Shown one piece after another: positions 1-6,919 of a DNA stretch of 64,000 nucleotides. Origin of the DNA: JAUNQW01 sp043424615 (lineage in GTDB: Bacteria > Bacillota > Bacilli > Lactobacillales > Carnobacteriaceae_A); the NCBI GenBank assembly GCA_043424615.1, contig JBHWOX010000009.1:7805-71804 (forward strand). The letters are read 5' to 3'. The notes under the pieces were generated by a model. The model did not search any database. It was not told the origin of the DNA and was given only the letters and a program-made list of their open reading frames with translations. Numbering within the stretch: the first letter of the stretch is position 1; each line of letters begins with the position of its first letter. Made by a program: the position numbers and the translations under genes.

Positions 1-162
1 GAATTCAACACCCGCTTCACGTAAGTCTTTACGTAATTTAGTGTCTTCTTCTACAGTCAAACCACGAGTGTTAACGATAATCGTAGACACTGAATTTTCA
101 AATAATTCAACAGTTTGAGCTACAATTTGTTTTTTTGCTTCGATGATTCGTTCGTTTGCCAA
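1..162 (-). CDS. rplJ: 50S ribosomal protein L10, 5' end only (partial)
   Basis: The first 54 codons are present and the rest lies beyond the window edge. L10 anchors the L7/L12 stalk on the large ribosomal subunit. The start is a TTG (160-162) preceded by GGAGGTG at 170-176 with a 7-base gap. The translation begins ANERIIEAKKQIVAQTVELF and continues with STIIVNTRGLTVEEDTKLRK, typical of L10. It lies downstream of rplA and behind a leader with an attenuator, the usual rplJL arrangement. Confidence 0.95.
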   Translation of the reverse strand, partial: MANERIIEAKKQIVAQTVELFENSVSTIIVNTRGLTVEEDTKLRKDLREAGVEF

Positions 163-408
163 AAATGTCACCTCCAGCTTCAAAATGCTTCAATGAGATG
201 AAGGATTAAAAAAATCCTCCATGTCACCGAAGACATAGAGGATAATCATACATGCTAATTGGGCACAAAGGCACCCTTTTTTCCTGTATATTTTCTTCCT
301 CGGTAAGGTGGAATATTACGGCTTGCGCCCCTTACGGTCTTCGGTATCAAATATAATATTTAATTCGACTTTTAGAATATAACAAAGGCATTAATCTTTG
401 TCAAGCAA
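163..408 (-). promoter_or_regulatory. L10 (rplJL) leader region
   Basis: This 246-base gene-free stretch separates rplA from rplJ. In Firmicutes this position carries the L10 leader RNA, to which the L10-L12 complex binds to repress rplJL. The sequence has several potential helices and ends in a clear terminator hairpin (207-243) before the rplJ ribosome binding site. I assign the leader from position and hairpin content; I did not match the full covariance model. Confidence 0.7.
207..243 (-). terminator. Attenuator terminator in the rplJ leader
   Basis: On the minus strand a 12-bp stem ATCCTCTATGTC / GACATGGAGGAT (one mismatch) with a 6-base loop is followed by seven T. It sits about 45 bases upstream of the rplJ start, so it probably attenuates rplJL rather than ending rplA. 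Confidence 0.8.
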
Positions 409-1104
409 TTATTCAGTGATGGAGTTGACGTCGATTTTTACGCCTGGGCCAAAGGTCGTTGATAGAGCAATGTTTTGCATCCAATCTCCTTTAGCAGCTG
501 CAGGTTTTTCAGAAACTAAGCGGCTGTGTAAAGCGCGTAAGTTTTCTAAAATGGCTTGGTTGTCGAATGACACTTTACCAAGTGGGGCATGGATGTTGGC
601 ATTTTTATCTGTACGATAAGCCACTTGCCCTGCTTTAATGTCTTTAACCGCTTGTTCGACATCCATAGTCACTGTTCCTGTTTTAGGGTTAGGCATCAAG
701 CCTTTTGGTCCTAAAATTTGTCCTAATTTACCGACTTCTGACATCATGTCTGGTGTAGCGACAGCAACGTCAAAGTCTAACCATCCGCCTTGGACTTTTT
801 CAACCAAGTCAGCGTCACCAACGAAGTCTGCACCTGCATTTTCGGCTTCGGTTGCTTTTTCACCTTTAGCGAAAACGGCTACGGTTTGAGTTTTACCAGT
901 ACCATGAGGTAAAACGATAGAGCCGCGTAATTGTTGGTCGGCTTGGCGAACGTCTAAGTCTAAGCGATAAGCAACATCAATGCTTGCATCGAAGTTCGCG
1001 CTGTCTAATTCTTTAATTAATTCGATTGCTTCTTTTACATCATAAAATTTGTGCGGGTTTACTTTTTCAACCGCATCAAGATATTTTTTTCCTCTTTTTG
1101 CCAC
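409..1104 (-). CDS. rplA: 50S ribosomal protein L1
   Basis: L1 binds the mobile stalk of 23S rRNA near the E site and usually represses its own operon. The 231-residue protein begins AKRGKKYLDAVEKV and contains the family signature GQILGPKGLMPNPKTGTV, at normal length for L1. The start is GTG (1102-1104) behind AGGAGGA. It follows rplK on the minus strand by about 100 bases. That spacer carries an 11-base element also found upstream of rplK. Confidence 0.97.
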   Translation of the reverse strand: MAKRGKKYLDAVEKVNPHKFYDVKEAIELIKELDSANFDASIDVAYRLDLDVRQADQQLRGSIVLPHGTGKTQTVAVFAKGEKATEAENAGADFVGDADLVEKVQGGWLDFDVAVATPDMMSEVGKLGQILGPKGLMPNPKTGTVTMDVEQAVKDIKAGQVAYRTDKNANIHAPLGKVSFDNQAILENLRALHSRLVSEKPAAAKGDWMQNIALSTTFGPGVKIDVNSITE

Positions 1105-1141
1105 AAAAATTCCTCCTTATAGTGGTATTAACGGGTGTTCA

Positions 1142-1152
1142 TCCTCCCACAA
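1142..1152 (-). promoter_or_regulatory. TTGTGGGAGGA element upstream of rplA
   Basis: The same 11 bases occur in the rplK-rplA spacer (1142-1152) and in the rplK 5' UTR (1690-1700), read on the minus strand. A conserved GTGGGAGG-type element in both untranslated regions fits an L1 or L11 autoregulatory binding site. That role is inference. Confidence 0.4.
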
Positions 1153-1205
1153 GCACCATTGAGTCAATGGGCTGTGCTGAACGAATGCCATTGTGAAGTT
1201 AGGGA

Positions 1206-1631
1206 TTATCCTTCGACAGTGAATCCCATAGAACGAGCTGTACCTTCAATAATGCGCATAGCAGCTTCAAGATCTGCTGCGTTTAAGTCTTCTTGCTTGC
1301 GTTCAGCAATTTCTTGGACTTGGGCTTTTGTTACGGTTGCTACTTTTTTAGTGTTTGGTTCACCAGAACCTTTTTGAACACCTGCCGCTTTTTTCAATAA
1401 GTCTGAAGCTGGTGGTGTTTTGGTTACGAATTTATATGAACGGTCTTCATAGACAGTGATCACTACTGGGATAATATCTCCCATTTGATCTGATGTACGT
1501 TCGTTAAATTCTTTGGTAAAACCTGAAATATCAATCCCTGCTTGTCCTAAAGCCGGTCCAATCGGTGGAGCTGGGCTTGCTTGACCTGCTGGAATTTGTA
1601 ATTTCACTACGTTTACTACTTCTTGTGCCAC
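1206..1631 (-). CDS. rplK: 50S ribosomal protein L11
   Basis: L11 is part of the GTPase-associated centre and is needed for RelA-type stringent signalling. The 141-residue protein contains the L11 features KLQIPAGQASPAPPIGPALGQ near the N-terminus and AAMRIIEGTARSMG near the C-terminus. The start is GTG (1629-1631) with the strong site AAGGAGG upstream. It is the first gene of a rplK-rplA unit with its own promoter. nusG is not directly upstream as it is in most relatives. Confidence 0.97.
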   Translation of the reverse strand: MAQEVVNVVKLQIPAGQASPAPPIGPALGQAGIDISGFTKEFNERTSDQMGDIIPVVITVYEDRSYKFVTKTPPASDLLKKAAGVQKGSGEPNTKKVATVTKAQVQEIAERKQEDLNAADLEAAMRIIEGTARSMGFTVEG

Positions 1632-1689
1632 GTGACATACCTCCTTATAAATTTTGTTGTCCGTGTGTGGTTCAGTGGAGCTAGTTTAC

Positions 1690-1700
1690 TCCTCCCACAA
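1690..1700 (-). promoter_or_regulatory. TTGTGGGAGGA element in the rplK 5' UTR
   Basis: An exact copy of the 11-base element found between rplK and rplA, about 60 bases upstream of the rplK start and downstream of its predicted promoter, so it would be in the mRNA leader. Confidence 0.4.
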
Positions 1701-1747
1701 ACAATGTGCACACGGCATTTGCGACTGGCAAACACGCGTACCTGATT

Positions 1748-1776
1748 AAATTAACATATCGAGGGTTTGAATGCAA
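1748..1776 (-). promoter_or_regulatory. Predicted sigma-A promoter of rplKA
   Basis: Minus strand: -35 TTGCAT (1771-1776), 17-base spacer, extended -10 TGTTAATTT (hexamer 1748-1753). It gives a 5' UTR of roughly 110 bases. Together with the hairpin at 1955-1982 this accounts for the 394-base gap between rplK and the DUF218 gene; nothing else was seen there. Confidence 0.65.
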
Positions 1777-1954
1777 GCCTTTATCCAAGCTTTTTCAAAG
1801 GAATGGGGAGATGAATGGTGTAAATATTGTCGGCCTTAATAAATCTCCTTATCTATTTATCTTATTAATACCTATAGGAATTGCTGATGACTTTCGGTAT
1901 AATCAAAGCACATATATGGAAGATATATGCGTTTCTTCAACAACAACCTCTTTT

Positions 1955-1982
1955 AAGTGAGCGAATCTTTTTTCGCTCACTT
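1955..1982. terminator. Terminator-like hairpin upstream of the DUF218 gene
   Basis: AAGTGAGCGAA and its exact complement TTCGCTCACTT enclose a 6-base loop. On the plus strand the stem runs into TTTTCCGTTTT. It lies about 45 bases before the start of the plus-strand DUF218 gene with no plus-strand gene to its left, so it may be a leader attenuator of that gene or an insulator between divergent units. Confidence 0.5.
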
Positions 1983-2025
1983 TTCCGTTTTATATCCAAC
2001 ATTTTTTAGAAAGGAGGAGGGAGGC

Positions 2026-3045
2026 ATGTCAGAAACCAAAGAAAATACGTCAACCATTATTGTCCGTCCCTTGGAAAATTATCGGGGCGATTGTAATGTG
2101 TCCACCCTGCGTCCATGGATGGGTACCGACTATATGCAGATTCCAGAGTGTTTGGATATCATTTATGATCTCAACCACTGGCAGCTGCTGACGGCTTTAG
2201 AGAAAATTGAGGCCCTGATCGTCAAAAAACCAGAGCTGACTCATGATCTCTGGCGGTTAAAGGCAGAAGTTTATGGCCTATACGATAAATTTGACGAACT
2301 TTATGAGCAATGTGAAACAATCTTGGAGTTTCTACCAGAGGATCCGCAAGCTCTGTTCTTGTCGACTTTTTATGGTCGCTTATTCGATATTCCTATTGAT
2401 GAACACAAGCATTTTGAAACTTTACAGGAATGTCATCCTGAGCTGGCTGATAAGCTGGTTGGCTTGGTTGACTTTATCGACACCCATTCCAAACGAACAG
2501 ATTTTGAAAATGAGATGGACGACTTAGAAGAAGTGGAACTCATCTGTATGTTTGGTTATCTGGTTTATGAAGAAGGGTCTCTGGCGCCCACCACCATCAA
2601 GCGCGCTTCCAAAACGCTCGAACTTGCTCAGCGCTTCCCTCAGGCTGAAATTATGGTGTCCGGGGGGGCAGTCAATAGCCCCTATGTGGAATCAGCCGGC
2701 ATTAAAAACTGGCTGATCGACCAGGGAGTGGACGCTGACCGCATCATCATTGACCCCTTTGCTAAGGATACGGTGGGGAATATCCAAGCCTTCTGTGATG
2801 CCATCAAGCAAAAAGACTTGGACCAAGTGGTGATCGTTAGCTCCATGGACCACCTGCCCCGCTGTTATATGGGGGTCTATACCCAGCTTATGAGCATGGG
2901 AGTGGACTGCGACATTTACGCTGCCGCTTATGAAAAACCTTATTCACAAGAGATTTCTGAAGACGAAACCTACCGCGAATACCAAACCCTACTGCGGACG
3001 GCCCATTGCTTTACTAAGAGCGATTTTAAAGCTTATCAGTATTAA
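2026..3045 (+). CDS. DUF218 (YdcF/SanA/ElyC-like) family protein
   Basis: A 339-residue protein; the ATG at 2026 is chosen because AAAGGAGGAGGGAGG lies directly before it, and 23 further upstream codons lack such a site. The C-terminal part (about residues 180-335) is a DUF218 domain: MVSGGAVNSPYVESAGI, then DADRIIIDPFAKDTVGN and VVIVSSMDHLPRC. The N-terminal 170 residues are helical and TPR-like in appearance. There is no signal peptide or membrane segment, unlike SanA/ElyC, so it is probably cytoplasmic. Function is unknown. It sits alone between rplK and glnA with its own terminator. Confidence 0.75.
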   Translation: MSETKENTSTIIVRPLENYRGDCNVSTLRPWMGTDYMQIPECLDIIYDLNHWQLLTALEKIEALIVKKPELTHDLWRLKAEVYGLYDKFDELYEQCETILEFLPEDPQALFLSTFYGRLFDIPIDEHKHFETLQECHPELADKLVGLVDFIDTHSKRTDFENEMDDLEEVELICMFGYLVYEEGSLAPTTIKRASKTLELAQRFPQAEIMVSGGAVNSPYVESAGIKNWLIDQGVDADRIIIDPFAKDTVGNIQAFCDAIKQKDLDQVVIVSSMDHLPRCYMGVYTQLMSMGVDCDIYAAAYEKPYSQEISEDETYREYQTLLRTAHCFTKSDFKAYQY

Positions 3046-3052
3046 ATCATCC

Positions 3053-3092
3053 AAACGCTAAGAGCTATGATTCAAGCTCTTGGCGTTTTTTT
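3053..3092 (+). terminator. Intrinsic terminator of the DUF218 gene
   Basis: AACGCTAAGAGCT and AGCTCTTGGCGTT form a 13-bp stem (one G-T type mismatch) with an 8-base loop, followed by a T run. Confidence 0.85.
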
Positions 3093-3102
3093 ATTAAATC
3101 CC

Positions 3103-3131
3103 TTGTGTTTTTTTATGATTTGTTTGATAAT
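3103..3131 (+). promoter_or_regulatory. Predicted sigma-A promoter of glnA
   Basis: -35 TTGTGT (3103-3108), exactly 17 bases, -10 GATAAT (3126-3131), 37 bases before the glnA start. No clear GlnR operator (TGTNA-N7-TNACA) and no glnR gene were seen beside it. Confidence 0.65.
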
Positions 3132-3168
3132 TTTCAAGTAAAATTCAATGACAGATAGGAGATTACCC

Positions 3169-4503
3169 ATGTCAAACTGGACCAAACAAGCAATTATCAA
3201 TGACGCTGAAAGACAAGATGTTCACTTTATCCGCCTAGCTTTCACTGATATGAATGGCTTTTTCAAGAATGTTGAAGTGCCCATATACCAGCTTGAAAAA
3301 GTGCTCAACAATGAAACCATGTTTGACGGTTCTTCTATTGCCGGTTTTGCAAAAATCGAGTCGTCGGATATGTACCTTCACCCTGACTTATCCACTTGGA
3401 CTGTTTTTTCAAATGAAGACCCGACCCAGAGCGTGGCCTTTTTAATCTGTAATGTCCACGATGCTGAAGGACGCCCTTTTGCTGGAGATCCGCGAGGGAA
3501 TCTGGTCCAAAAGATGGAGGGCTTGAAAGAATACGGCTTTACGGACTTTAATTTAGGAGCGGAAGCTGAATTCTACTTATTCAAACGTGATGAAAATGGT
3601 CAACCGACTCTTGAGCCCAATGACCGTGCCTTTTATTTCGATATGAACCCGACTGACTTAGGAGAAGCTTGCCGCCGTGACATTGTCATGCAATTGGATG
3701 AATTGGGCTTTTCAGTGGAGGCCCACCACCATGAATGCGGGCTAGGGCAACATGAGATCAATTTTAAATTTTCAAGTGTGGTGGAAGCCTGTGACCGCAT
3801 CCAAATCTTTAAATGGATTGTCAAAACAACGGCTCCTAAATATGGCCTACACGCCAGCTTCATGCCAAAACCTTTGTTCAATGATGCAGGTAACGGCATG
3901 CATTGTAATATGTCCTTGATGGCCGAAGATAGCAATGCTTTTTACGATGAACACTCGTCTTCTGCTTTATCAGATACAGCCATGCATTTTATGGCAGGGA
4001 TTTTAGAACATTCCCCAGCCATTACCGCCATTGCCAACCCCATCGTGAACTCTTATAAACGCTTGGTGCCTGGTTTTGAAGCGCCCGTTTACATTGCCTG
4101 GTCTGCTCAAAACCGCACCCCCCTCATCCGTATCCCTGCTTCTCGGGGAATGGGGACACGCATCGAGTTACGGTCCGTCGACCCAGCAGCTAACCCTTAC
4201 TTGACCATGGCCGTCCTCCTTCAAAGTGGCTTGGATGGCATCCAACGCCAATTAGACCCCGGAGAGCCGGTGGATGAAAATATTTTCAAAATGACTGCCA
4301 ATGACTTAAAAGAGCGCGGAATCAAACAACTGCCAACGACTTTAGGGGAGGCAATCAAGGCCCTTGAAGCAGATAAAGAAGTGAAAGCGGCTTTAGGAGA
4401 GCAAATTGCTAGCCACTTCATCCAAGAGAAGCGGCAAGAATTCTACGACTATGAAATGCAAGTAACCTCCTGGGAAATCGACCGTTATTTTAACCATATT
4501 TAA
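3169..4503 (+). CDS. glnA: Glutamine synthetase type I
   Basis: Converts glutamate, ammonia and ATP to glutamine in the cytoplasm. The 444-residue length fits the GSI-alpha class, which lacks the adenylylation loop. Visible motifs include the early FDGSSIAGF, NLGAEAEFYLF, GLGQHEINFKF, the nucleotide-binding NPIVNSYKRL and IPASRGMGTRIELRSVDPAANPY (split across the active site). The ATG at 3169 is preferred over one 7 codons upstream because AGGAGA lies 9 bases before it. Unlike most Firmicutes there is no adjacent glnR. The gene is monocistronic, with promoter and terminator, and sits between nusG and the rplK unit. Confidence 0.96.
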   Translation: MSNWTKQAIINDAERQDVHFIRLAFTDMNGFFKNVEVPIYQLEKVLNNETMFDGSSIAGFAKIESSDMYLHPDLSTWTVFSNEDPTQSVAFLICNVHDAEGRPFAGDPRGNLVQKMEGLKEYGFTDFNLGAEAEFYLFKRDENGQPTLEPNDRAFYFDMNPTDLGEACRRDIVMQLDELGFSVEAHHHECGLGQHEINFKFSSVVEACDRIQIFKWIVKTTAPKYGLHASFMPKPLFNDAGNGMHCNMSLMAEDSNAFYDEHSSSALSDTAMHFMAGILEHSPAITAIANPIVNSYKRLVPGFEAPVYIAWSAQNRTPLIRIPASRGMGTRIELRSVDPAANPYLTMAVLLQSGLDGIQRQLDPGEPVDENIFKMTANDLKERGIKQLPTTLGEAIKALEADKEVKAALGEQIASHFIQEKRQEFYDYEMQVTSWEIDRYFNHI

Positions 4504-4512
4504 GACTTTCGA

Positions 4513-4534
4513 CCGCCTGTTCAGGCGGTTTTTC
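4513..4534 (+). terminator. Intrinsic terminator of glnA
   Basis: CCGCCTG / CAGGCGG stem with a very short loop, then TTTTTCT. Confidence 0.85.
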
Positions 4535-4560
4535 TATTGGAAAAAGCCTCTCTCATTAAA

Positions 4561-4594
4561 CAAAACAAGCCCTGGTTCGGCCGGAACCAGGGCT
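4561..4594 (-). terminator. Intrinsic terminator of nusG
   Basis: On the minus strand an 11-bp perfect stem (AGCCCTGGTTC / GAACCAGGGCT) is followed by TGTTTTG, just after the nusG stop. Confidence 0.8.
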
Positions 4595-4599
4595 TTAAC

Positions 4600-5157
4600 T
4601 TAGGCTTGATTATAAATTTTTGATATTTGATCGTAGTCCAATTCAGCTGATGTTTGGCGGCCGAACATTTCGATGGAAACATGGACTTTTCCTTTTTCTT
4701 CGTCGGTGGCCTCAACGACCCCTTCCATGCCTTCGAAGGCCCCTTCATTCACAGATACACGTTCGCCAATCTCCAAATCGATATTGCGGCGGCGGGTATT
4801 GATTTGTTCTGGATTCAAGAGGGCTTCCACTTCATCTTCTAACAGTGGAGCAGGTTTACTTCCTGCCCCTTGTGATCCTACAAAACCTGTCACACCAGGG
4901 GTATTACGAACCACATACCAGGCTTGGTCAGACATGATCATTTCCACAAGCACATAGCCAGGGAAGATTTTTTTGGTCTTGGTTTGGTCATCACTCTTAG
5001 GATCGGGCACTTCTTCCGTCGGCACCATCACACGAAAGATATTTTCTTCCATGGCCATGCTTTCTTTCCGCAGGTCAATGTTTTGTTTGACTTTGTTTTC
5101 ATAACCTGAATAAGTGTGCAACACATACCATCTTTTATCCGCTTCATTTACTGCCAT
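4600..5157 (-). CDS. nusG: Transcription termination/antitermination factor NusG
   Basis: NusG binds RNA polymerase and modulates pausing and termination. The 185-residue protein has the NGN domain first (RWYVLHTYSGYENKVKQNI near residue 10, then KIFPGYVLVEM and NTPGVTGFVG) and a C-terminal KOW domain (GERVSVNEGAFEGMEGVVE, about residues 128-160). The start is ATG at 5157 with GGAGG upstream. It follows secE, but a terminator-like hairpin lies between the two. rplK is not next to it; glnA and a DUF218 gene on the opposite strand intervene. Confidence 0.97.
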   Translation of the reverse strand: MAVNEADKRWYVLHTYSGYENKVKQNIDLRKESMAMEENIFRVMVPTEEVPDPKSDDQTKTKKIFPGYVLVEMIMSDQAWYVVRNTPGVTGFVGSQGAGSKPAPLLEDEVEALLNPEQINTRRRNIDLEIGERVSVNEGAFEGMEGVVEATDEEKGKVHVSIEMFGRQTSAELDYDQISKIYNQA

Positions 5158-5184
5158 CGTAAACCTCCATTTTCATTTTTTATA

Positions 5185-5211
5185 AATAAAAAAACCTTCT
5201 GCTCGAAGGTT
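5185..5211 (-). terminator. Terminator-like hairpin between secE and nusG
   Basis: Minus strand: AACCTTC, 5-base loop, GAAGGTT, then TTTTTATTTATAAA. It is only about 30 bases upstream of the nusG start, so nusG expression from the rpmG-secE promoter would need read-through. Confidence 0.7.
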
Positions 5212-5271
5212 CAAAAGATTGCTTGGTCTCTATCAGTATAGCACAGCAGGAAGGAATCGCTCAATAGTCTT

Positions 5272-5442
5272 TTAACGGATAATCCAGCCTAAAGCTTTTT
5301 GAACAATCCAGTCTACCGCGTAAAAGAAAATAGAGAACAAAATAATCGTTGAAAAAACGGTACCAGAGTCACTCATCAATTCTTTTCCGCCTGGCCAGTC
5401 GACCTGTTTCATTTCGTGGGCGACTTCTTTAAAAAATCCCAT
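5272..5442 (-). CDS. secE: Preprotein translocase subunit SecE
   Basis: A 56-residue single-span subunit of the SecYEG channel. The protein starts MGFFKEVAHEMKQVDWPGGK, with the conserved W-P just before the membrane segment (GTVFSTIILFSIFFYAVDWI), and ends near IIR. Start ATG at 5442 behind GGAGG. It lies between rpmG (10 bases upstream) and nusG, the normal order. Confidence 0.95.
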   Translation of the reverse strand: MGFFKEVAHEMKQVDWPGGKELMSDSGTVFSTIILFSIFFYAVDWIVQKALGWIIR

Positions 5443-5451
5443 GTCAACCTC

Positions 5452-5607
5452 CTATTTATCTTCTCGGTGTAAGGTGTGTTTTTTACAGTGTTTACAAAAT
5501 TTCTTTAATTCTAAACGTTCCGTTCGGGTTGAACTTTCACTTTTCGGTGAGGCATAATTGCGTGCACCACAAACCGTACAAGCTAAGACTAATTTTTTTG
5601 CTGCCAC
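5452..5607 (-). CDS. rpmG: 50S ribosomal protein L33 (zinc-binding form)
   Basis: A 51-residue protein beginning AAKKLVLACTVCGARNY. Two CxxC pairs (CTVC near residue 10 and CKHC near residue 38) mark the zinc-containing C+ form. The start is GTG at 5605-5607 with GAGGGAT upstream. First gene of the rpmG-secE(-nusG) unit. Confidence 0.95.
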   Translation of the reverse strand: MAAKKLVLACTVCGARNYASPKSESSTRTERLELKKFCKHCKKHTLHREDK

Positions 5608-5638
5608 ATCTATCCCTCATTTCTTTTCATACCTAATT

Positions 5639-5667
5639 ATCCTAGCACATGATAACTTAACAGTCAA
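5639..5667 (-). promoter_or_regulatory. Predicted promoter of rpmG-secE
   Basis: Minus strand: -35 TTGACT (5662-5667), 17-base spacer, -10 TAGGAT (5639-5644), about 30 bases before the rpmG start. Confidence 0.6.
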
Positions 5668-5724
5668 TGCATGATCCCCTAGCCTATGGTAAACTACAAA
5701 CAAGTCAAACAAAGGAGTTTTTTT

Positions 5725-6411
5725 ATGACACCCACTATTTTATACGAAGATAACCACTTGCTCTGTGTGCAAAAACCGGTCAATATGCCGGTGCAAGAAG
5801 ATGCCTCTGGGGATTTAGATCTTCTAACTGCCCTCAAGCAATTTATTAAAGAACGTGACCATAAACCAGGTAATGTTTTTTTAGCTCTGGTCCACCGCCT
5901 AGACCGGCCCGTCGGTGGAGCCATGGTGTTTGCCAAAACATCCAAGGCTGCCTCCCGCCTAGCCAATGAAATCCAACATGGTCGATTCGACCGCTCATAC
6001 TTGGCCGTGGTTCACGGGAAAGTTCAACCCGCCCAAGATACCTTGGAAGATTATCTGTGGAAAGATCAAGGTAAAAATATGTCCTTCGTCGTTGAAAAAA
6101 ATAAAAAGAAGGCAAAATTTGCCCGCCTTTCTTACCGTAGCTTGGACCAGCAGGAAGGATTGAGCTTATTGGAAGTGACCTTAGACACCGGCCGCTCCCA
6201 CCAAATTCGCGTCCAACTCAGCCATATCCACCATCCCATCTGGGGCGACCAAAAGTATGGCCAAGAGCAAGCTAAAGTAGGCCAGCAAATTGCCTTATGG
6301 GCCAAGGACTTAGCTTTTAAGCATCCGACCAAGGATGAAATCATTCGTGTCCACTGCCTGCCCGACCAAAAGCAACCTTGGTACTTATTCTCAACCGATA
6401 TAATGGATTAA
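5725..6411 (+). CDS. RluA-family pseudouridine synthase (short form, no S4 domain)
   Basis: Isomerises a uridine in rRNA or tRNA to pseudouridine. The 228-residue protein is essentially the catalytic domain, with the active-site motif HRLDRPVGGAMVFAKT near residue 68 (catalytic Asp in RLDR) and DTGRSHQIRVQLSHIHHPI near residue 165. There is no S4 RNA-binding domain, so the target cannot be named. The ATG at 5725 is chosen because AAAGGAG precedes it; 13 upstream codons are discarded. It is divergent from rpmG and is followed by the DnaA-box cluster. Confidence 0.9.
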   Translation: MTPTILYEDNHLLCVQKPVNMPVQEDASGDLDLLTALKQFIKERDHKPGNVFLALVHRLDRPVGGAMVFAKTSKAASRLANEIQHGRFDRSYLAVVHGKVQPAQDTLEDYLWKDQGKNMSFVVEKNKKKAKFARLSYRSLDQQEGLSLLEVTLDTGRSHQIRVQLSHIHHPIWGDQKYGQEQAKVGQQIALWAKDLAFKHPTKDEIIRVHCLPDQKQPWYLFSTDIMD

Positions 6412-6790
6412 AGGCTGTGCTTAACTTATCCACACTTATCCACATCTTCACATGTCCTCCAAGCGCATTATTGAGCACTTTTGTTAAAAAAAGCCTCTGT
6501 TTTTCCACACTTATCCACAGTTATCCACACTTTTGAACACGTCTTTAACAGCTCTTCAGAAAGCTTAGATATCAGTCTTTATTCGACTTATTTATTAACC
6601 TTATAAGTCGATATCCACAAGTTTTTCAGAAGGGTGTGAATAACTTTTCCTCAAGAATCGTTATTATTCACACTTAGACGGACTTATCCACAGTTTCTCT
6701 TTTTCCTGTGATTTAAAGTGGACAAATATGGGCCACCTCCCCTGTTGCTTGCAAGACCAAGCATGCACTTACTTTTAAAGTGTGAATAAA
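6412..6790. other. DnaA-box cluster between the pseudouridine synthase and htrA
   Basis: A gene-free stretch with eight perfect TTATNCACA matches: plus strand at 6426-6434, 6436-6444, 6511-6519, 6521-6529, 6664-6672 and 6684-6692; minus strand at 6635-6643 and 6781-6789. Near matches occur at 6501 (TTTTCCACA) and 6611 (ATATCCACA). Boxes come in tightly spaced pairs, as in origin or DnaA-titration sites. It is 56 kb from dnaA and its own oriC boxes. Confidence 0.85.
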
Positions 6791-6830
6791 TCTTGGAGGG
6801 GGACCCTATCTTCTTTCTATTATTTAAAAC

Positions 6831-6905
6831 AAAAAGACCTGCCCATCCAGTGGCCTCCCCTCCTTGCGAGGGAAGAGGAGCTGATGGCAGCAGGTCTTAT
6901 TTTTA
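6831..6905 (-). terminator. Intrinsic terminator of htrA
   Basis: Minus strand: AAGACCTGC pairs with GCAGGTCTT across a long structured loop, followed by TTTGTTTT. Confidence 0.75.
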
Positions 6906-6919
6906 TTGGGAAAAAGTCA

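Noticed and set aside
1706..1960. 84-codon plus-strand frame upstream of the DUF218 gene
   Set aside because: It covers the rplK promoter and leader, has no ribosome site and no recognisable protein features.
3050..3170. GlnR operator upstream of glnA
   Set aside because: No TGTNA-N7-TNACA match was found by eye and glnR is not adjacent.
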